Assembly (NCBI GenBank): GCA_027563935.2
Contig: CM050449.1
Span: 42,816,507 to 42,880,506 of the forward strand
Length of the DNA stretch: 64,000 bases
DNA from: Costus lasius
Lineage: Eukaryota > Streptophyta > Magnoliopsida > Zingiberales > Costaceae
Reading direction: 5' to 3'
Of the stretch, positions 11,357 through 23,896 are shown piece after piece. A program made the translations under genes and the position numbers. Position 1 is the stretch's first letter; every line of letters starts with the position of its first letter. Below the pieces are notes generated by a model, which was given only the letters and a program-made list of their open reading frames with translations, ran no database searches and had not been told where the DNA came from.

Positions 11357-11452
11357 GGCCTGCGAGCCTGGATTTAATTGTAAATTAATATTTATTGTGA
11401 TCTGCGTATCACATTTTAATTAATTTATTGTGTAATTGACCTGCGTGTCAAT
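11357..11452 (+). promoter_or_regulatory. Three leader hairpins sharing loop CTGCGN
   Basis: Hairpin 1 (11357-11368) is GGC-CTGCGA-GCC, hairpin 2 (11397-11412) is GTGAT-CTGCGT-ATCAC, and hairpin 3 (11435-11452) is ATTGAC-CTGCGT-GTCAAT. The stems differ but the loops are nearly the same. Copy D has them at 27861-27872, 27901-27916 and 27939-27956; copy C (minus) at 21464-21475, 21417-21432 and 21375-21392; copy E (minus) at 47885-47896, 47841-47856 and 47800-47817. In C and E the loops of hairpins 1, 2 and 3 are CTGCGT, CTGCGC and CTGCGT. A packaging, dimerisation or protein-binding role is inference. Confidence 0.65.
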
Positions 11453-11906
11453 CATGTCTAGATAGATTAAATTGTATTTTAATCAGACATGAGCACAAAG
11501 CACACTTGGCAGAGGCGCATGCAGCAGAGGCTTGACCAGGTGGGAGGTCTAGGGTTCGACCCTATGACAGGCGCATTTACCTGGTGGGCGCACCTGAGCT
11601 GCAGTGGGCGCTTGGGCCCTGGTTTGGGGGCCAGATGAGATGCAAAAGACCCATGAAGAGCTCAAGTGAAGACTTAAGTTAAATTAAGGTCTTACCTAGG
11701 CTTATGGGCTTTTACCACATAAGATCAGCATGCTTTCTACTTATTGTTTATATAAGTAGAACAGCATGATTTATTTATCTTCAGTTATCACCATAGGAAT
11801 TGCATGATAGTGATGAAGATAAAAGACCGTTAAAATCCAACGCTAAAATATCAAGCTCGTAAGCCTTCTGACGCGAAACCTCACTGTTCTGATTATCGTT
11901 GGAGCC

Positions 11907-12140
11907 GTGTTGTACCCACTCAGTGGGCACATCCATCTATCTTCAGACGGTGCGGGATTACACCTGCGTGTTACAGAGAAGGGATTTATCGCTTCTCGTT
12001 GCTCAGCATAGCACGTGGTGGTCCAGGGAGTAGGTCGGGTCAGCTTGACCATGTAGGCTACATATGTGGCGCATATAGTAGCTATATGGAGGCAGCCATC
12101 TGTGGGATCAGAGACTGTGTTGTACTAACTCAGTTGGCAC
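11907..12140 (+). promoter_or_regulatory. Pair of paralogous leader hairpins
   Basis: At 11907-11930 and 12117-12140 the pattern GTG-TTGTA-stem-TCA-stem-CAC occurs twice. The inner stem is CCCAC/GTGGG in the first. In the second it is CCAAC/GTTGG in copies C, D and E, and CTAAC/GTTGG in B, which still pairs through a G-U wobble. The C-G to A-U change between the two hairpins keeps pairing. Matches are at 28411-28434 and 28621-28644 (D), 20904-20927 and 20695-20718 (C), and 47326-47349 and 47117-47140 (E). Confidence 0.6.
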
Positions 12141-12436
12141 AGTCTGCTGGATTGCCCAGATGAAGGGGAATCGCACGGGTTGGCGATTGGCAGGTATTGC
12201 CTACCAGAAATTAGTGCTTGTACTCTCTGTGCATCTTATCTCGCCTGAGCGGGACGCGGAGACCAAGTATGAAATCTGGATCCCATCTCACTAAAAGAGT
12301 GTTGCTCTTTCGGACTGTTTAATGGATTTTTCAGTCAGATAAAATAGTGAGAAAAGAATCTTTCTTAAGTCCTGGATTGATTCTAAACATTGATACTGAC
12401 CTTGCTGTTCTTGCATTGTTGTAGATTACTGCAGCA

Positions 12437-14807
12437 ATGAACACCACGAATTTCAATGTGCGATCCCTACTGGAAAGGGAGAAGTTTGCTGGGCCAAACT
12501 TCTCGGACTGGTACGGACACCTTAAGATTGTTCTTAAGGCAGAGAGGAAGCTGTATGTCCTCGAGACAGCTATACCGCCTCAACCCGCTGCTAACGCCGC
12601 AAGGGCGGTTCGTGATGCCTATGAAAAGCATGTCAATGATAGCATTGATGTCGCTTGCCTGATGCTTGCGTCTATGACGCCAGAGCTGCAGCGTCAGCAT
12701 GAGGATCTATCTGCTATACAGATTATAGCAAACCTCAAGCTACTGTATGCTGCACAGGCTAGGACTGAACGCTACAATTTGACTAAGCTTTTCTTTCAGA
12801 GCAAACTGGCTGAAGGGAGTCCAGTGGGAGCTCACGTACTCAAGATGATTGGGTACAAGGAGGCTCTGGAGAAACTGGGACATACCGTCAATCAGGAGCT
12901 TGCTGTAGACATCATATTGCAGTCTCTCCCGACCTCTTTCGATCCGTTCATCATTAACTTTAATATGAACAAGATCGACTGTACGCCGGCAGAGTTACTG
13001 AATATGCTCTTGACTACAGAGCTGACTCTTAAGGGAAAGCCTTCAACCTCTGTCTTAATGGTTCCTTCAAGGAACAAGAAGAAGGGGAAGAAGGGCAAAG
13101 CCCCTGTCAAGAGCAACAACAAGGCTCTGAAACAAAAGGTCAAGCGGTCGAAGGAATACAGATGTTTCCATTGTGGCCAGCTGGGTCACTGGAAAAAGGA
13201 CTGTAAAGCGCTCCAAGGAGACAAGAAGGGAAGCATTGCTTCTGGCTCAGGTATATTTGTGACTGAAGTCATGATATCTTCTTCTTCTATTTCATGAGTG
13301 TTGGACACTGCATGTGGAGTTCACATTTGTTCAAATGTACATGAACTCAAGAGAAGAAGGCAGGTGGGACAGCATGAGGTGGACCTACGAGTTGGAAACG
13401 GGGCACGGGTTGCTGCTGTTGCTGTAGGAGAATATCACATCTCATTACCATCTGGACTTGTATTAGAACTGAACAATTGTTACTTTGTACCAAGCATAAC
13501 GAAAAATATTATCTCTATTCCTGCTCTTGTCAGGAAAGGGTTTTCCTTTGAATGCAATATTTCAAAGTGTGTTATTTCTTATGATAATATTGTTTATGCT
13601 ACTGGATCAATTAACAATGGGTTATTCATGTTGGACATGGAATGTTCTGTACAAAATATTGATAATAAGAAAGCCAAGTATGCTGATGATAGCACCTTGC
13701 TATGGCATAGTCGTTTAGGCCATATTAACAAGAAACGCATTAAGCGGTTGCATGACCATGGACTGCTGGGATCATTCTCCTATGAGGAGATTGATACATG
13801 CAAAGCTTGTTTAATGGGTAAAATGACGAAGTCTCCTTTTTCTAAGAAAGGTCAGAGGGCTTCAGGTTTACTTGACCTTATACACAGTGATGTGTGTGGG
13901 CCATTTAGTAAACATGCCAGAGGTGGCTATTCATACTTCATTACCTTTACTGATGATTTCAGTAGGTACGGGTATGTCTATCTAATGAGACATAAAAGTG
14001 AATCTTTTGACAAGTTCAAAGAGTTCAAAAATGAAGTGCAGAATCAGCTAGGCCGAAATATCAAGGCACTTCGCTCAGATCGAGGTGGAGAATACCTAAG
14101 TCGAGAGTTTACTGACTATCTGAAGGAGTGTGGGATTATCTCACTGCTCACTCCGCTAGGAACACCGCAATGGAATGGTGTGTCCGAGAGGAGGAACAGA
14201 ACCTTATTGGATATGGTTCGTTCTATGATGAGTCAGGCTACTCTACCTTACTCCTTTTGGGGATTTGCACTGGAAACAGCTGCAAAGGTACTAGACCGAG
14301 TGCCATCTAAGGCAGTTTCAAAGACTCCATATGAGTTATGGTATGGGAAACAGCCGAGCTTGACATTTATTAAGATCTGGGGTTGCGAGGCTTATGTCAA
14401 AAAGCTCGCCTCTGGGAAACTAGAGAGCAGATATGAGAAATGTATCTTTGTCGGTTACCCTAAGGAAACTAAGGGTTATTATTTCTACGATCCCAAAGAG
14501 AACAAGGTATTTGTTGCTCGGACGGCCATTTTTCTTGAGAAGGAATTTCTTCTGCAAGAAGCCAGTGGGAGAGAAATAAAGCTGGATGAGAATCCAGAAG
14601 AAGGACAAAGTAGTCAAGCACAGTTGGATGAGCATGAGCCAGTAGAACAGGTTATTGAACAACCTGAGGCTAATATATCACGGGAACCGTGAAGATCGGG
14701 AAGGATCCGTCGACAGCCTGAGCGCTATGACGGAGTCTACATCATTGATCATGATGAACCCCTCACTTATGCGGATGCGGTCAGTGGACCGGAATCAGCG
14801 AGATGGC
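12437..14807 (+). pseudogene. gag-pol: Copia copy B gag-pol, 5' part
   Basis: The frame starts with the gag ATG at 12437. Gag is about 286 codons and includes the zinc knuckle CFHCGQLGHWKKDC. A TGA at 13295-13297 replaces the Trp codon seen in copies C and E, just before the protease motif DTACG. The frame then runs through protease, the integrase zinc domain and the D,D35E core to a TGA at 14690-14692 (CGA to TGA compared with copy D). It is cut at 14807 by insertion of copy C and resumes at 23897. Two stops in this half make an intact polyprotein unlikely; Gag alone could be made. Confidence 0.9.
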
Positions 14808-16482
14808 TGAAGGTCCCGACAAGGGGGCGAAACCCTATCTCATAGGCGCATATGGGAATGAAGGCAGCGGAAAGGGGGTTTCTAGATCTTGCATGCTGTA
14901 TGATTAACAAAAATGACCCAATTGCATATAGAGAAGGATCATACCATAGCCATTTCTAGATGGCGCCTTGGAAGCAAAGACCGAACTGGATCTTCTCCAG
15001 AGGTGACGCACACAATTGATGTCGCCTACTCCTCCTTGCGATCCTTGTGCTAGCAAGGCCCAAAGATGTCCTTGTCGAGTGGAAGGGAAGAGATGTCTTG
15101 GCTTGGCGATTTTTCTCCTCTTCTCGTCAAAAACTTTTCACCACCCGAATGTTCTCTCGTCAAGAGCAAGAGACAAGGCGATGAACGAAGAGAGGAGAGG
15201 CGTGAACGTGAGATGTGGTCACGTAAGAGAAGTGCTATCTAAAAATAGCATGCCACTTCTCTTCATGCGATCATGGGTTTACCCATTCGCAAAACCACTT
15301 CACTTTTGAACCATGCGCTCATTTATGAGCCGGTTCATGTTGGTCTGGTTCAAAGACCAAATAAGCCAAGCGACATGGTCTAGACCAAATTAAACCCTAA
15401 GGCTCCAGATCTAACCGTTGATCTCCTGATGCTCTTGATCTCACCGATCCAGCATCCATTCTCTCAATCGAAGCTTACCGATCTTAAGCCCTAATCAATC
15501 AAACATGATCAGACCAGATCTCACTTACAATCAGAGATTAAATCCCTTTAAACCGAACCTGAACAATTCAGTCCACACGATCTGACTTAAGTAAGCCATA
15601 TCATCAAATTGTGCGACCCTGAGGGTTTCCTTTAAATGTCGGTAACGATAACTCACGTTATCACGATCAGTGAGGGGTATCTAGCAACACATCACTGTCT
15701 CCCGATATAAAGAAAAGAGTCTTCCAAGACTACACCCAAACCACAGCACAAGTGTGAATCAACTCACAAGGCATGCATATTTCCTTTGCCACTGGATGTT
15801 CTTATTGGACAAGCGTGTCAAGCTTGTAACTCCAATATGATGAGCATGATTAGATCAGATGAACATAGTCATCTGGGTATGGCCATACACTATTCTCAAT
15901 CATCTCATCCAGGGGGCCCCTTTAGAACATCACACTCCTTAAACAAGGAGACGGCAATCCTATGTCTATCACTAGTGCCCTAACCTGACTCAAGCTCACC
16001 ATCCAAGATAGTCTATAACCATTATGTTTCAAATGATATTGAACTACCTCAAAACAATGACAATCATCATTTAGAAAACACAAGTGATCTCAAGTCAGAG
16101 GAAATGTGCCACTTGTCGCAATCAAGGAATATTCACATTGTGACAAGCAATTGAATATCCTAGTAGGGTCTATCCAGTACATCCAATGTACCCATGAGTC
16201 TACATCTTATTCCATGCTCGAAGCATCCTATAAGATTAGAACACATATTAGTCTCAATCATATCAAGGTTGTCTCATGTTCACCAAGATATCTCGACTAA
16301 GGACTTTACTTCATGTCAGCCTAGCTGAACAGCTTTGAGACATTATTCAGAAGTACACTTATTACAGCAGACAAGGTAACAAACTGAATAACAACCATGC
16401 CTTTATAAACATAAAAGTTTATACATGATACTGTTACAATCCCAAGGCCTCAAACATTAGCCTTAAGGGCATACCCCCAATA
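14808..16482 (-). mobile_element. 3' LTR of copy C
   Basis: On the element strand it starts TATTGGGG rather than TGTTGGGG, a single change of the terminal TG, and ends ACCTTCA. The polypurine tract lies just upstream at about 16483-16499. The length equals the partner LTR at 22222-23896. Confidence 0.93.
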
Positions 16483-16502
16483 ATCTCCCACTTGCACTTA
16501 AT

Positions 16503-19500
16503 CTAATGGTTGAGGAATCTCAAACCCATATTATTACAGTGCTTCTCATGCTTCTGCTGCGCCAGAGGCTTAGTAAGCGGGTCTGCCAGATTGTCATCTG
16601 TATGTACCTTGCAGACTTTGATCTCGCCACGATCAATGATCTCCCTGATCAAATGAAACCGTCTCTGTATGTGCTTGGACTTCTGGTGCGACCGTGGTTC
16701 CTTTGCTTGTGCGATTGCTCCAGTGTTATCACAGAAGATAACCAAAGGATCTGCACTCGAAGGAACGACACCAAGTTCTCTCACGAACTTACGAATCCAC
16801 ACTGCCTCCTTGGATGCTTCCGAGGCTGCAACATACTCGGCTTCTGTTGTGGAATCAGCAACGATTGACTGTTTGAAACTCTTCCACACCACTGCTCCTC
16901 CATTCAAGCTAAAAACATAGCCTGATTGCGATCGGAAATCATCCTGGTCCGACTGGAACGAAGCGTCAGTATATCCTTCAATACTGAGTTCTTCCTGACC
17001 ACCATATATCAAGAACATATCTTTGGTCCTCCGCAGATATTTTAAAATGTTCTTGACCGCAATCCAGTGTGCCTGACCTGGATTACTTTGGAACCGACTG
17101 GTCACGCTTAACCCGTAAGCGACGTCTGGGCGAGTACACAACATCGCATACATAATGGACCCAATAGCCGAAGCATAAGGTGTATTGTCCATTTCATCTT
17201 TCTCAGTCTGTGTTTGTGGACACTGACTCTTCGAAAGATTCAGACCATGTCTGACTGGAAGATATCCTCTTTTAGAATTCTCTAAATGAAATCTCTCCAG
17301 GACCTTATCGATGTAAGTACTCTGGCACAACCCGAGAAGCCTCTTAGATCTATCCCTGTAGATCTTCACACCTAACACATAGGCTGCTTCTCCTAAATCT
17401 TTCATCTGGAAACATTTCCTCAGCCATGCCTTCACAGCATGCATTTCAGGAATGTCATTTCCAATGATCAAGATATCATCGACGTAGAGGACTAGGAAAG
17501 TAATCACGCTCCCACTAAACCTCTTATATACACACGGGTCATCCTCGTTCTTGATGAAACCAAATTCAGTGACTGATTCATCAAAACGAATATTCCAGCT
17601 TCTTGATGCTTGTTTAAGTCCATAAATGGACTTCTTTAACTTGCATATTTTATGACGATCTGATGGATTAGTGAAACCTTCTGGTTGTGTCATATACACA
17701 TCCTCATCCAGATTTCCATTCAGGAAAGCTGTTTTCACATCCATTTGCCAAATCTCATAATCGTAATATGCTGCTATCGCGAAAAGAATCCGAATAGACT
17801 TAAACATGGCTACAGGTGAGAAAGTTTCATCATAATCTATCCCGTAGATTTGTTTGAAACCTTTCGCAACTAGCCTGCCTTTATAGGTAACTACGTTACC
17901 ATCCATGTCAATCTTCTTCTTGAAGATCCATTTACAGCCTATAGGGATTACTCCCGGAGGCGGATCAACCAAATCCCAGACTTGGTTATCTGACATGGAG
18001 TCCATCTCGGCTCGCATAGCTTCAAGCCATCTAGCTGACTCCGGTCCACTGACCGCATCCGCATAAGTGAGGGGTTCATCATTATCAATGATGTAGACTC
18101 CGTCATAGCGCTCAGGCTGTCGACGGATCCTTCCCGATCTTCGCGGTTCCCGTGATATCTGAGCCTCAGGTTGTTCAATAACCTGATCCACCGGCTCAGG
18201 CTCATCCAACTGTGCTTGACTACTTTGTCCTTCCTCTGGATTCTCATCCAGCTTTATTTCTCTCCCACTGGCCTCTTGCAGAAGATACTCCTTCTCAAGA
18301 AATATGGCCGTCCGAGCAACAAATACCTTGTTCTCTTTGGGATCGAAGAAATAATAACCCTTAGTTTCCTTAGGGTAACCGACAAAGATACATTTGTCAG
18401 ATCTGCTCTCTAGTTTCCCAGAGGCGAGCTTTTTGACATAAGCCTCGCAGCCCCAGATCCTGATAAATGTCAAGCTCGGCTGTTTCCCATACCATAACTC
18501 ATATGGAGTCTTAGAAACTGCCTTGGATGGCACTCGGTTTAGTACCTTTGCAGCTGTTTCCAGTGCAAATCCCCAAAAGGAATATGGAAGAGTAGCCTGA
18601 CTCATCATAGAACGAACTATATCAAGTAACGTTCTATTTCTCCTCTCGGATACACCATTCCATTGGGGTGTTCCTGGTGGAGTGAGCTGTGAGATAATCC
18701 CACACTCCTTCAGATAGTCAGTAAATTCTCGACTTAGGTATTCTCCACCTCGATCAGAACGAAGTGCCTTGATATTTCGGCCTAGCTGATTCTGTACTTC
18801 ATTCTTGAACTCTTTGAACTTGTCAAAAGATTCACTTTTATGTCTCATCAGATAGACATACCCATATCTACTGAAATCATCAGTAAAGGTTATGAAGTAC
18901 TGATAGCCACCTCTGGCATGTTTACTAAATGGCCCACACACATCACTGTGTATAAGGTCAAGTAAACTTGAAGCCCTTTGACCTTTATTAGGAAAAGGTG
19001 ACTTCGTCATTTTACCCATTAAACAACCCTTGCATGTATCAATCTCCTCATAGGAGAATGATCCCAGCAGTCCATTATCATGCAACCGCTTAATGCGCTT
19101 CTTGTTAATATGGCCTAAACGACTATGCCATAGCAAGGTGCTGTCATCAGCATACTTGGCTTTCTTAATATCAATATTTTGTATAGAACATTCCATGTCC
19201 AACATGAATAACCCATTGTTAATTGAACCAGTTGCATAAATAATATTATCTAAAGACAAAACACACTTTGAAATATTGCATTCAAAGGAAAACCCCTTCC
19301 TGACAAGAGCAGGAATAGAGATAATATTTTTAGTAATACTGGGAACAAAGTAACAATTGTCTAGTTCCAATACAAGTCCAGATGGTAAAGAAATGAAATA
19401 GTTTCCTACAGCAACAGCAGCAACCTGTGCCCCGTTTCCAACGCGTAGGTCCACCTCATGCTGTCCCACCTGTCTTCTTCTCTTGAGTTCCTATACATTT

Positions 19501-20387
19501 GAACAAATGTGAACTCCACATGCAGTGTCCAACACCCATGATATAGAAGAAGATGAAATCATGACTTCCGTCACGTATATACTTGAGCCAGAAGCGAAGC
19601 TTCCCCTCTTATCTCCTTGGAGCGCTTTACAGTCCTTTTTCCAGTGACCCAGCTGGCCACAGTGGAAACATCTGTATTCCTTTGACTGCTTAACTTTTTG
19701 TTTCAGAGCCTTGCTGTAACTCTTGACAGGGGCTTTGCCCTTCTTCCCCTTCTTCTTGTTCCTCGAAGGAACCATCAAGACAGAGGTTGAAGGCTTTCCC
19801 TTCAGAGTCTCCTCAGTAGTCAAGAGCATATTCAGCAGCTCTGCCGGAGTACAATCGATTTTGTTCATATTAAAGTTAATAATGAACGCATCGAAAGAGG
19901 GTGGGAGAGACTGCAGAATAATGTCTACAGCAAGCTCCCGATTGATGGTATGCCCCAGTTTCTCTAGAGCCTCCTTGTGCCCAATCATCTTGAGCACGTG
20001 AGCTCCTACTGGGCTCCCTTCAACCAGTTTGCTCTGAAAAAACAGCTTTGTCAGATTATAGCGTTCTGTCCTCGACTGTGCAGCATACAGCATTTTGAGG
20101 TTTGCTATCATGTCTATTGCAGACATATCCTCATGCTGACGCTGCAGCGGTGGCGTCATAGACGCTAGCATCAGGCAAGTGACATCAATGCTATCATTGA
20201 CGTGCTTTTCATAAGCTTCCCGAACCGCCCTTGCGGCGTTCGGAGCGGGCTGAGGCGGTATCGCCGTCTCGAGGACATACAGTTTCCTCTCTGCCTTAAG
20301 AACGATCTTAAGGTGTCCGAACCAGTCTGAGAAGTTTGGCCCAGCAAACTTCTCCCTTTCCAGTAGGGATCGCACATTGAAGTTCAT
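16503..20387 (-). pseudogene. gag-pol: Copia copy C gag-pol with one stop codon
   Basis: The frame of 1295 codons encodes Gag, protease, integrase, reverse transcriptase and RNase H. Its only interruption is TAG at 19491-19493 (minus strand), where copy E has CAG; the stop lies just after the protease motif DTACGVHICSNV. Downstream domains are intact to the eye: integrase HHCC and D,D35E, reverse transcriptase YVDD, and RNase H with GYTDAS, TEAEY and FCDN. The amino end through the protease motif could be made; Pol would need readthrough. Confidence 0.93.
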
Positions 20388-22207
20388 GGTGTTCGTTGCT
20401 GCAGGAATCTACAACAATGCAAGAACAGCAAGGTCAGTATCAATGTTAAGAATCAATCAGGACTTAAGAATGATTCTTTTTCTCACTATTTTATCTGGCT
20501 GAAAAATCCAGCAAAACAGCCCGAAAGAGTAGAACTCTTTTAGTGAGATGGGATCCAGATTTCATACTTGGTCTCCGCGGTCCCGCTCAGGCGAGATAAG
20601 ATGCACAGAGAGTACAAGCACTAATCTCTGGTAGGCTGCCCTAGCCAATCGCCAACCCGTGCGATTCCCCTTCATCTGGGCAATCCAGCAGACTGTGCCA
20701 ACTGAGTTGGTACAACACAGTCTCTGACCCCACAGATGGCTGCCTCCATGTGCTACCATATGCGCCACATATGTAGCCTGCATGGTCAAGCTGACCCGAC
20801 CTACTCCCTGGACCACCACGTGCTATGCTGAGCAACGAGAAGCGATAAATCCCTTCTCTGTAACACGCAGGTGTAATCCCGCACCGTCTGAAGATAGATG
20901 GACGTGCCCACTGAGTGGGTAGAACACGGCTCCAACGATAATCAGAACAGTGAGGTTTCGCGTCAGAAGGCTTACGAGCTTGATATTTTAGCGTTGGATT
21001 TTAACGGTCTTTTATCTTCATCACTATCATGCAATTCCTATGGTGATAACTGAAGATAAATAAATCATGCTGTTCTACTTATTTAAACAATAAAAGAAAG
21101 CATGGATCTTATGTGGTAAAAGCCCATAGCCCTAGTAAGACCTTAAGAACTTAAGTCTTCACTTGCTTTCTTCATGGGTCTTTAACATTTCTTCTGGCCC
21201 AACCCAGGGCCCAAGCGCCCACTGCAGCTCAAAGGCGCCCACCAGGTAATATGCGCCTGTCCTAGAGTCGAACTCTAGACCTCCCACTGGTGAAGCCACT
21301 TGCTGCATGCGCCTCTGCCATGTGTGCTCTGTGCTCATGTCTGATTAACTTACAAATTAATCTATCTAGACAAGATTGACACGCAGGTCAATTACATTTT
21401 ATAAATTAAGTACAAGGTGATGCGCAGATCACAATTAAAAATTAATTTACAAAATAATTTCCAGGCACGCAGGCCCCAGCACAGCATACATTTAACATGG
21501 GCAGCCCACATAAGAATAAATAAACATGCATATGGCATCATACATCATTTGATCCAATCATGAAAAATAAAATTTTTTGAAAAACCCCATTGAGATCAAT
21601 TTTATTTTTCCTTATGTACCCTACAACCTTACAACGGTCCATTGATAGGGATCCACTCATCATGTCTAGTCAGATCCACTGCCCTTGCATGCACCAAGTC
21701 CTAACTGACTTGAGTCGACCCAGTGGTCAACTATGCATGCGCCAAGGGCTGAACAACCATCATGAGTTCTGGCAAGCGGGTGTGAACCCGGGCCTAACTC
21801 ATATGCGTTCACCAGTTGTCTCAACCAGACCTCGCTACACGCCTGTGATGCAGTCGACCTATAGCCACCTCATGCTTGCGCATGGGTGCCATCTGGTCGA
21901 CCCATCTAGGCTGTCAGAGGGTCTGATCAGACTATTGGATCTATCCTAGAGGATGACATCAACCCCATCAACCCGTCTAAGGGTTTATAGCAGGGACAGC
22001 TTAGATCTAGTGTGAATCGCGCATGTAATATAGTTTTGAGAAAAACATTAGATGCGCCACATATATGCGCAAAGGAGAAACTATGCAATGCATTTTCGCC
22101 AACTAACATATATAAGATGTATCGCATGTAACCTTAGATCTAATCATGAGTTCGCAAACAAGGATCACAAAATGGCTTAAGCAATCATAAAACATGCGTT
22201 AACCATG
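20388..22207 (-). other. Untranslated leader of copy C
   Basis: This non-coding stretch between gag and the PBS is homologous to the leaders of B, D and E. It contains the three CTGCGN-loop hairpins (21375-21392, 21417-21432, 21464-21475) and the two paralogous hairpins (20695-20718, 20904-20927). The region just upstream of gag reads as a pyrimidine tract ending in TAG, as in copy B. Confidence 0.7.
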
Positions 22208-22219
22208 GCTCTGATACCA
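22208..22219 (-). other. Initiator tRNA-Met primer-binding site, copy C
   Basis: The minus strand reads TGGTATCAGAGC two bases after the 5' LTR end. It fixes the element orientation as minus. Confidence 0.92.
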
Positions 22220-22221
22220 AT

Positions 22222-23896
22222 TGAAGGTCCCCACAAGGGGGCGAAACCCTATCTCATAGGCGCATATGGGAATGAAGGCAGCGGAAAGGGGGTTTCTAGA
22301 TCTTACATGCTGTATGATTAACAAAAATGACCCAATTGCATATAGAGAAGGATCATACCATAGCCATTTCTAGATGGCGCCTTGGAAGCAAAGACCGAAC
22401 TGGATCTTCTCCAGAGGTGACGCACACAATTGATGTCGCCTACTCCTCCTTGCGATCCTTGTGCTAGCAAGGCCCAAAGATGTCCTTGTCGAGTGGAAGG
22501 GAAGAGATGTCTTGGCTTGGCGATTTTTCTCCTCTTCTCGTCAAAAACTTTTCACCACCCGAATGTTCTCTCGTCAAGAGCAAGAGACAAGGCGACGAAC
22601 GAAGAGAGGAGAGGCGTGAACGTGAGATGTGGTCACGTAAGAGAAGTGCTATCTAAAAATAGCATGCCACTTCTCTTCATGCGATCATGGGTTTACCCAT
22701 TCGCAAAACCACTTCACTTTTGAACCATGCGCTCATTTATGAGCTGGTTCATGTTGGTCTGGTTCAAAGACCAAATAAGCCAAGCGACATGGTCTAGACC
22801 AAATTAAACCCTAAGGCTCCAGATCTAACCGTTGATCTCCTGATGCTCTTGATCTCACCGATCCAGCATCCATTCTCTCAATCGAAGCTTACCGATCTTA
22901 AGCCCTAATCAATCAAACATGATCAGACCAGATCTCACTTACAATCAGAGATTAAATCCCTTTAAACTGAACCTGAACAATTCAGTCCACACGATCTGAC
23001 TTAAGTAAGCCATATCATCAAATTGTGCGACCCTGAGGGTTTCCTTTAAATGTCGGTAACGATAACTCACGTTATCACGATCAGTGAGGGGTATCTAGCA
23101 ACACATCACTGTCTCCCGATATAAAGAAAAGAGTCTTCCAAGACTACACCCAAACCACAGCACAAGTGTGAATCAACTCACAAGGCATGCATATTTCCTT
23201 TGCCACTGGATGTTCTTATTGGACAAGCGTGTCAAGCTTGTAACTCCAATATGATGAGCATGATTAGATCAGATGAACATAGTCATCTGGGTATGGCCAT
23301 ACACTATTCTCAATCATCTCATCCAGGGGGCCCCTTTAGAACATCACACTCCTTAAACAAGGAGACGGCAATCCTATGTCTATCACTAGTGCCCTAACCT
23401 GACTCAAGCTCACCATCCAAGATAGTCTATAACCATTATGTTTCAAATGATATTGAACTACCTCAAAACAATGACAATCATCATTTAGAAAACACAAGTG
23501 ATCTCAAGTTAGAGGAAATGTGCCACTTGTCGCAATCAAGGAATATTCACATTGTGACAAGCAATTGAATATCCTAGTAGGGTCTGTCCAGTACATCCAA
23601 TGTACCCATGAGTCTACATCTTATTCCATGCTCGAAGCATCCTATAAGATTAGAACACATATTAGTCTCAATCATATCAAGGTTGTCTCATGTTCACCAA
23701 GATATCTCGACTAAGGACTTTACTTCATGTCAGCCTAGCTGAACAGCTTTGAGACATTATTCAGAAGTACACTTATTACAGCAGACAAGGTAACAAACTG
23801 AATAACAACCATGCCTTTATAAACATAAAAGTTTATACATGATACTGTTACAATCCCAAGGCCTCAAACATTAGCCTTAAGGGCATACCCCCAACA
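22222..23896 (-). mobile_element. 5' LTR of copy C
   Basis: It starts TGTTGGGG at 23896 and ends ACCTTCA at 22222 on the element strand, 1675 bp. Unlike the 3' LTR it keeps the terminal TG. Confidence 0.94.

Larger units (their letters stand above)
10638..12436 (+). other. Long untranslated leader of Copia copy B
   Basis: About 1.8 kb separate the PBS from the gag start. No long reading frame is present. The leader holds three hairpins with loop CTGCGN and two paralogous hairpins, listed separately. It ends in a pyrimidine-rich CTTGCTGTTCTTGCATTG followed by TTGTAG and then the gag ATG fourteen bases on, which looks like a splice acceptor. The same leader is found in copies C, D and E. Confidence 0.75.
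14808..23896 (-). mobile_element. Copia copy C nested in copy B
   Basis: This complete 9089-bp element on the minus strand has two 1675-bp LTRs and a perfect TSD, ATGGC, at 14803-14807 and 23897-23901. Removing it and one TSD restores the reading frame of copy B as seen in copy D. The LTRs differ at about eight positions, mostly transitions, so the insertion is recent. Confidence 0.95.

Noticed and set aside
15016..15309. Open frame of 97 codons on the plus strand, repeated at 22430-22723
   Set aside because: It lies inside both LTRs of copy C on the strand opposite to transcription and has no recognisable domain; recurrence only reflects LTR identity.
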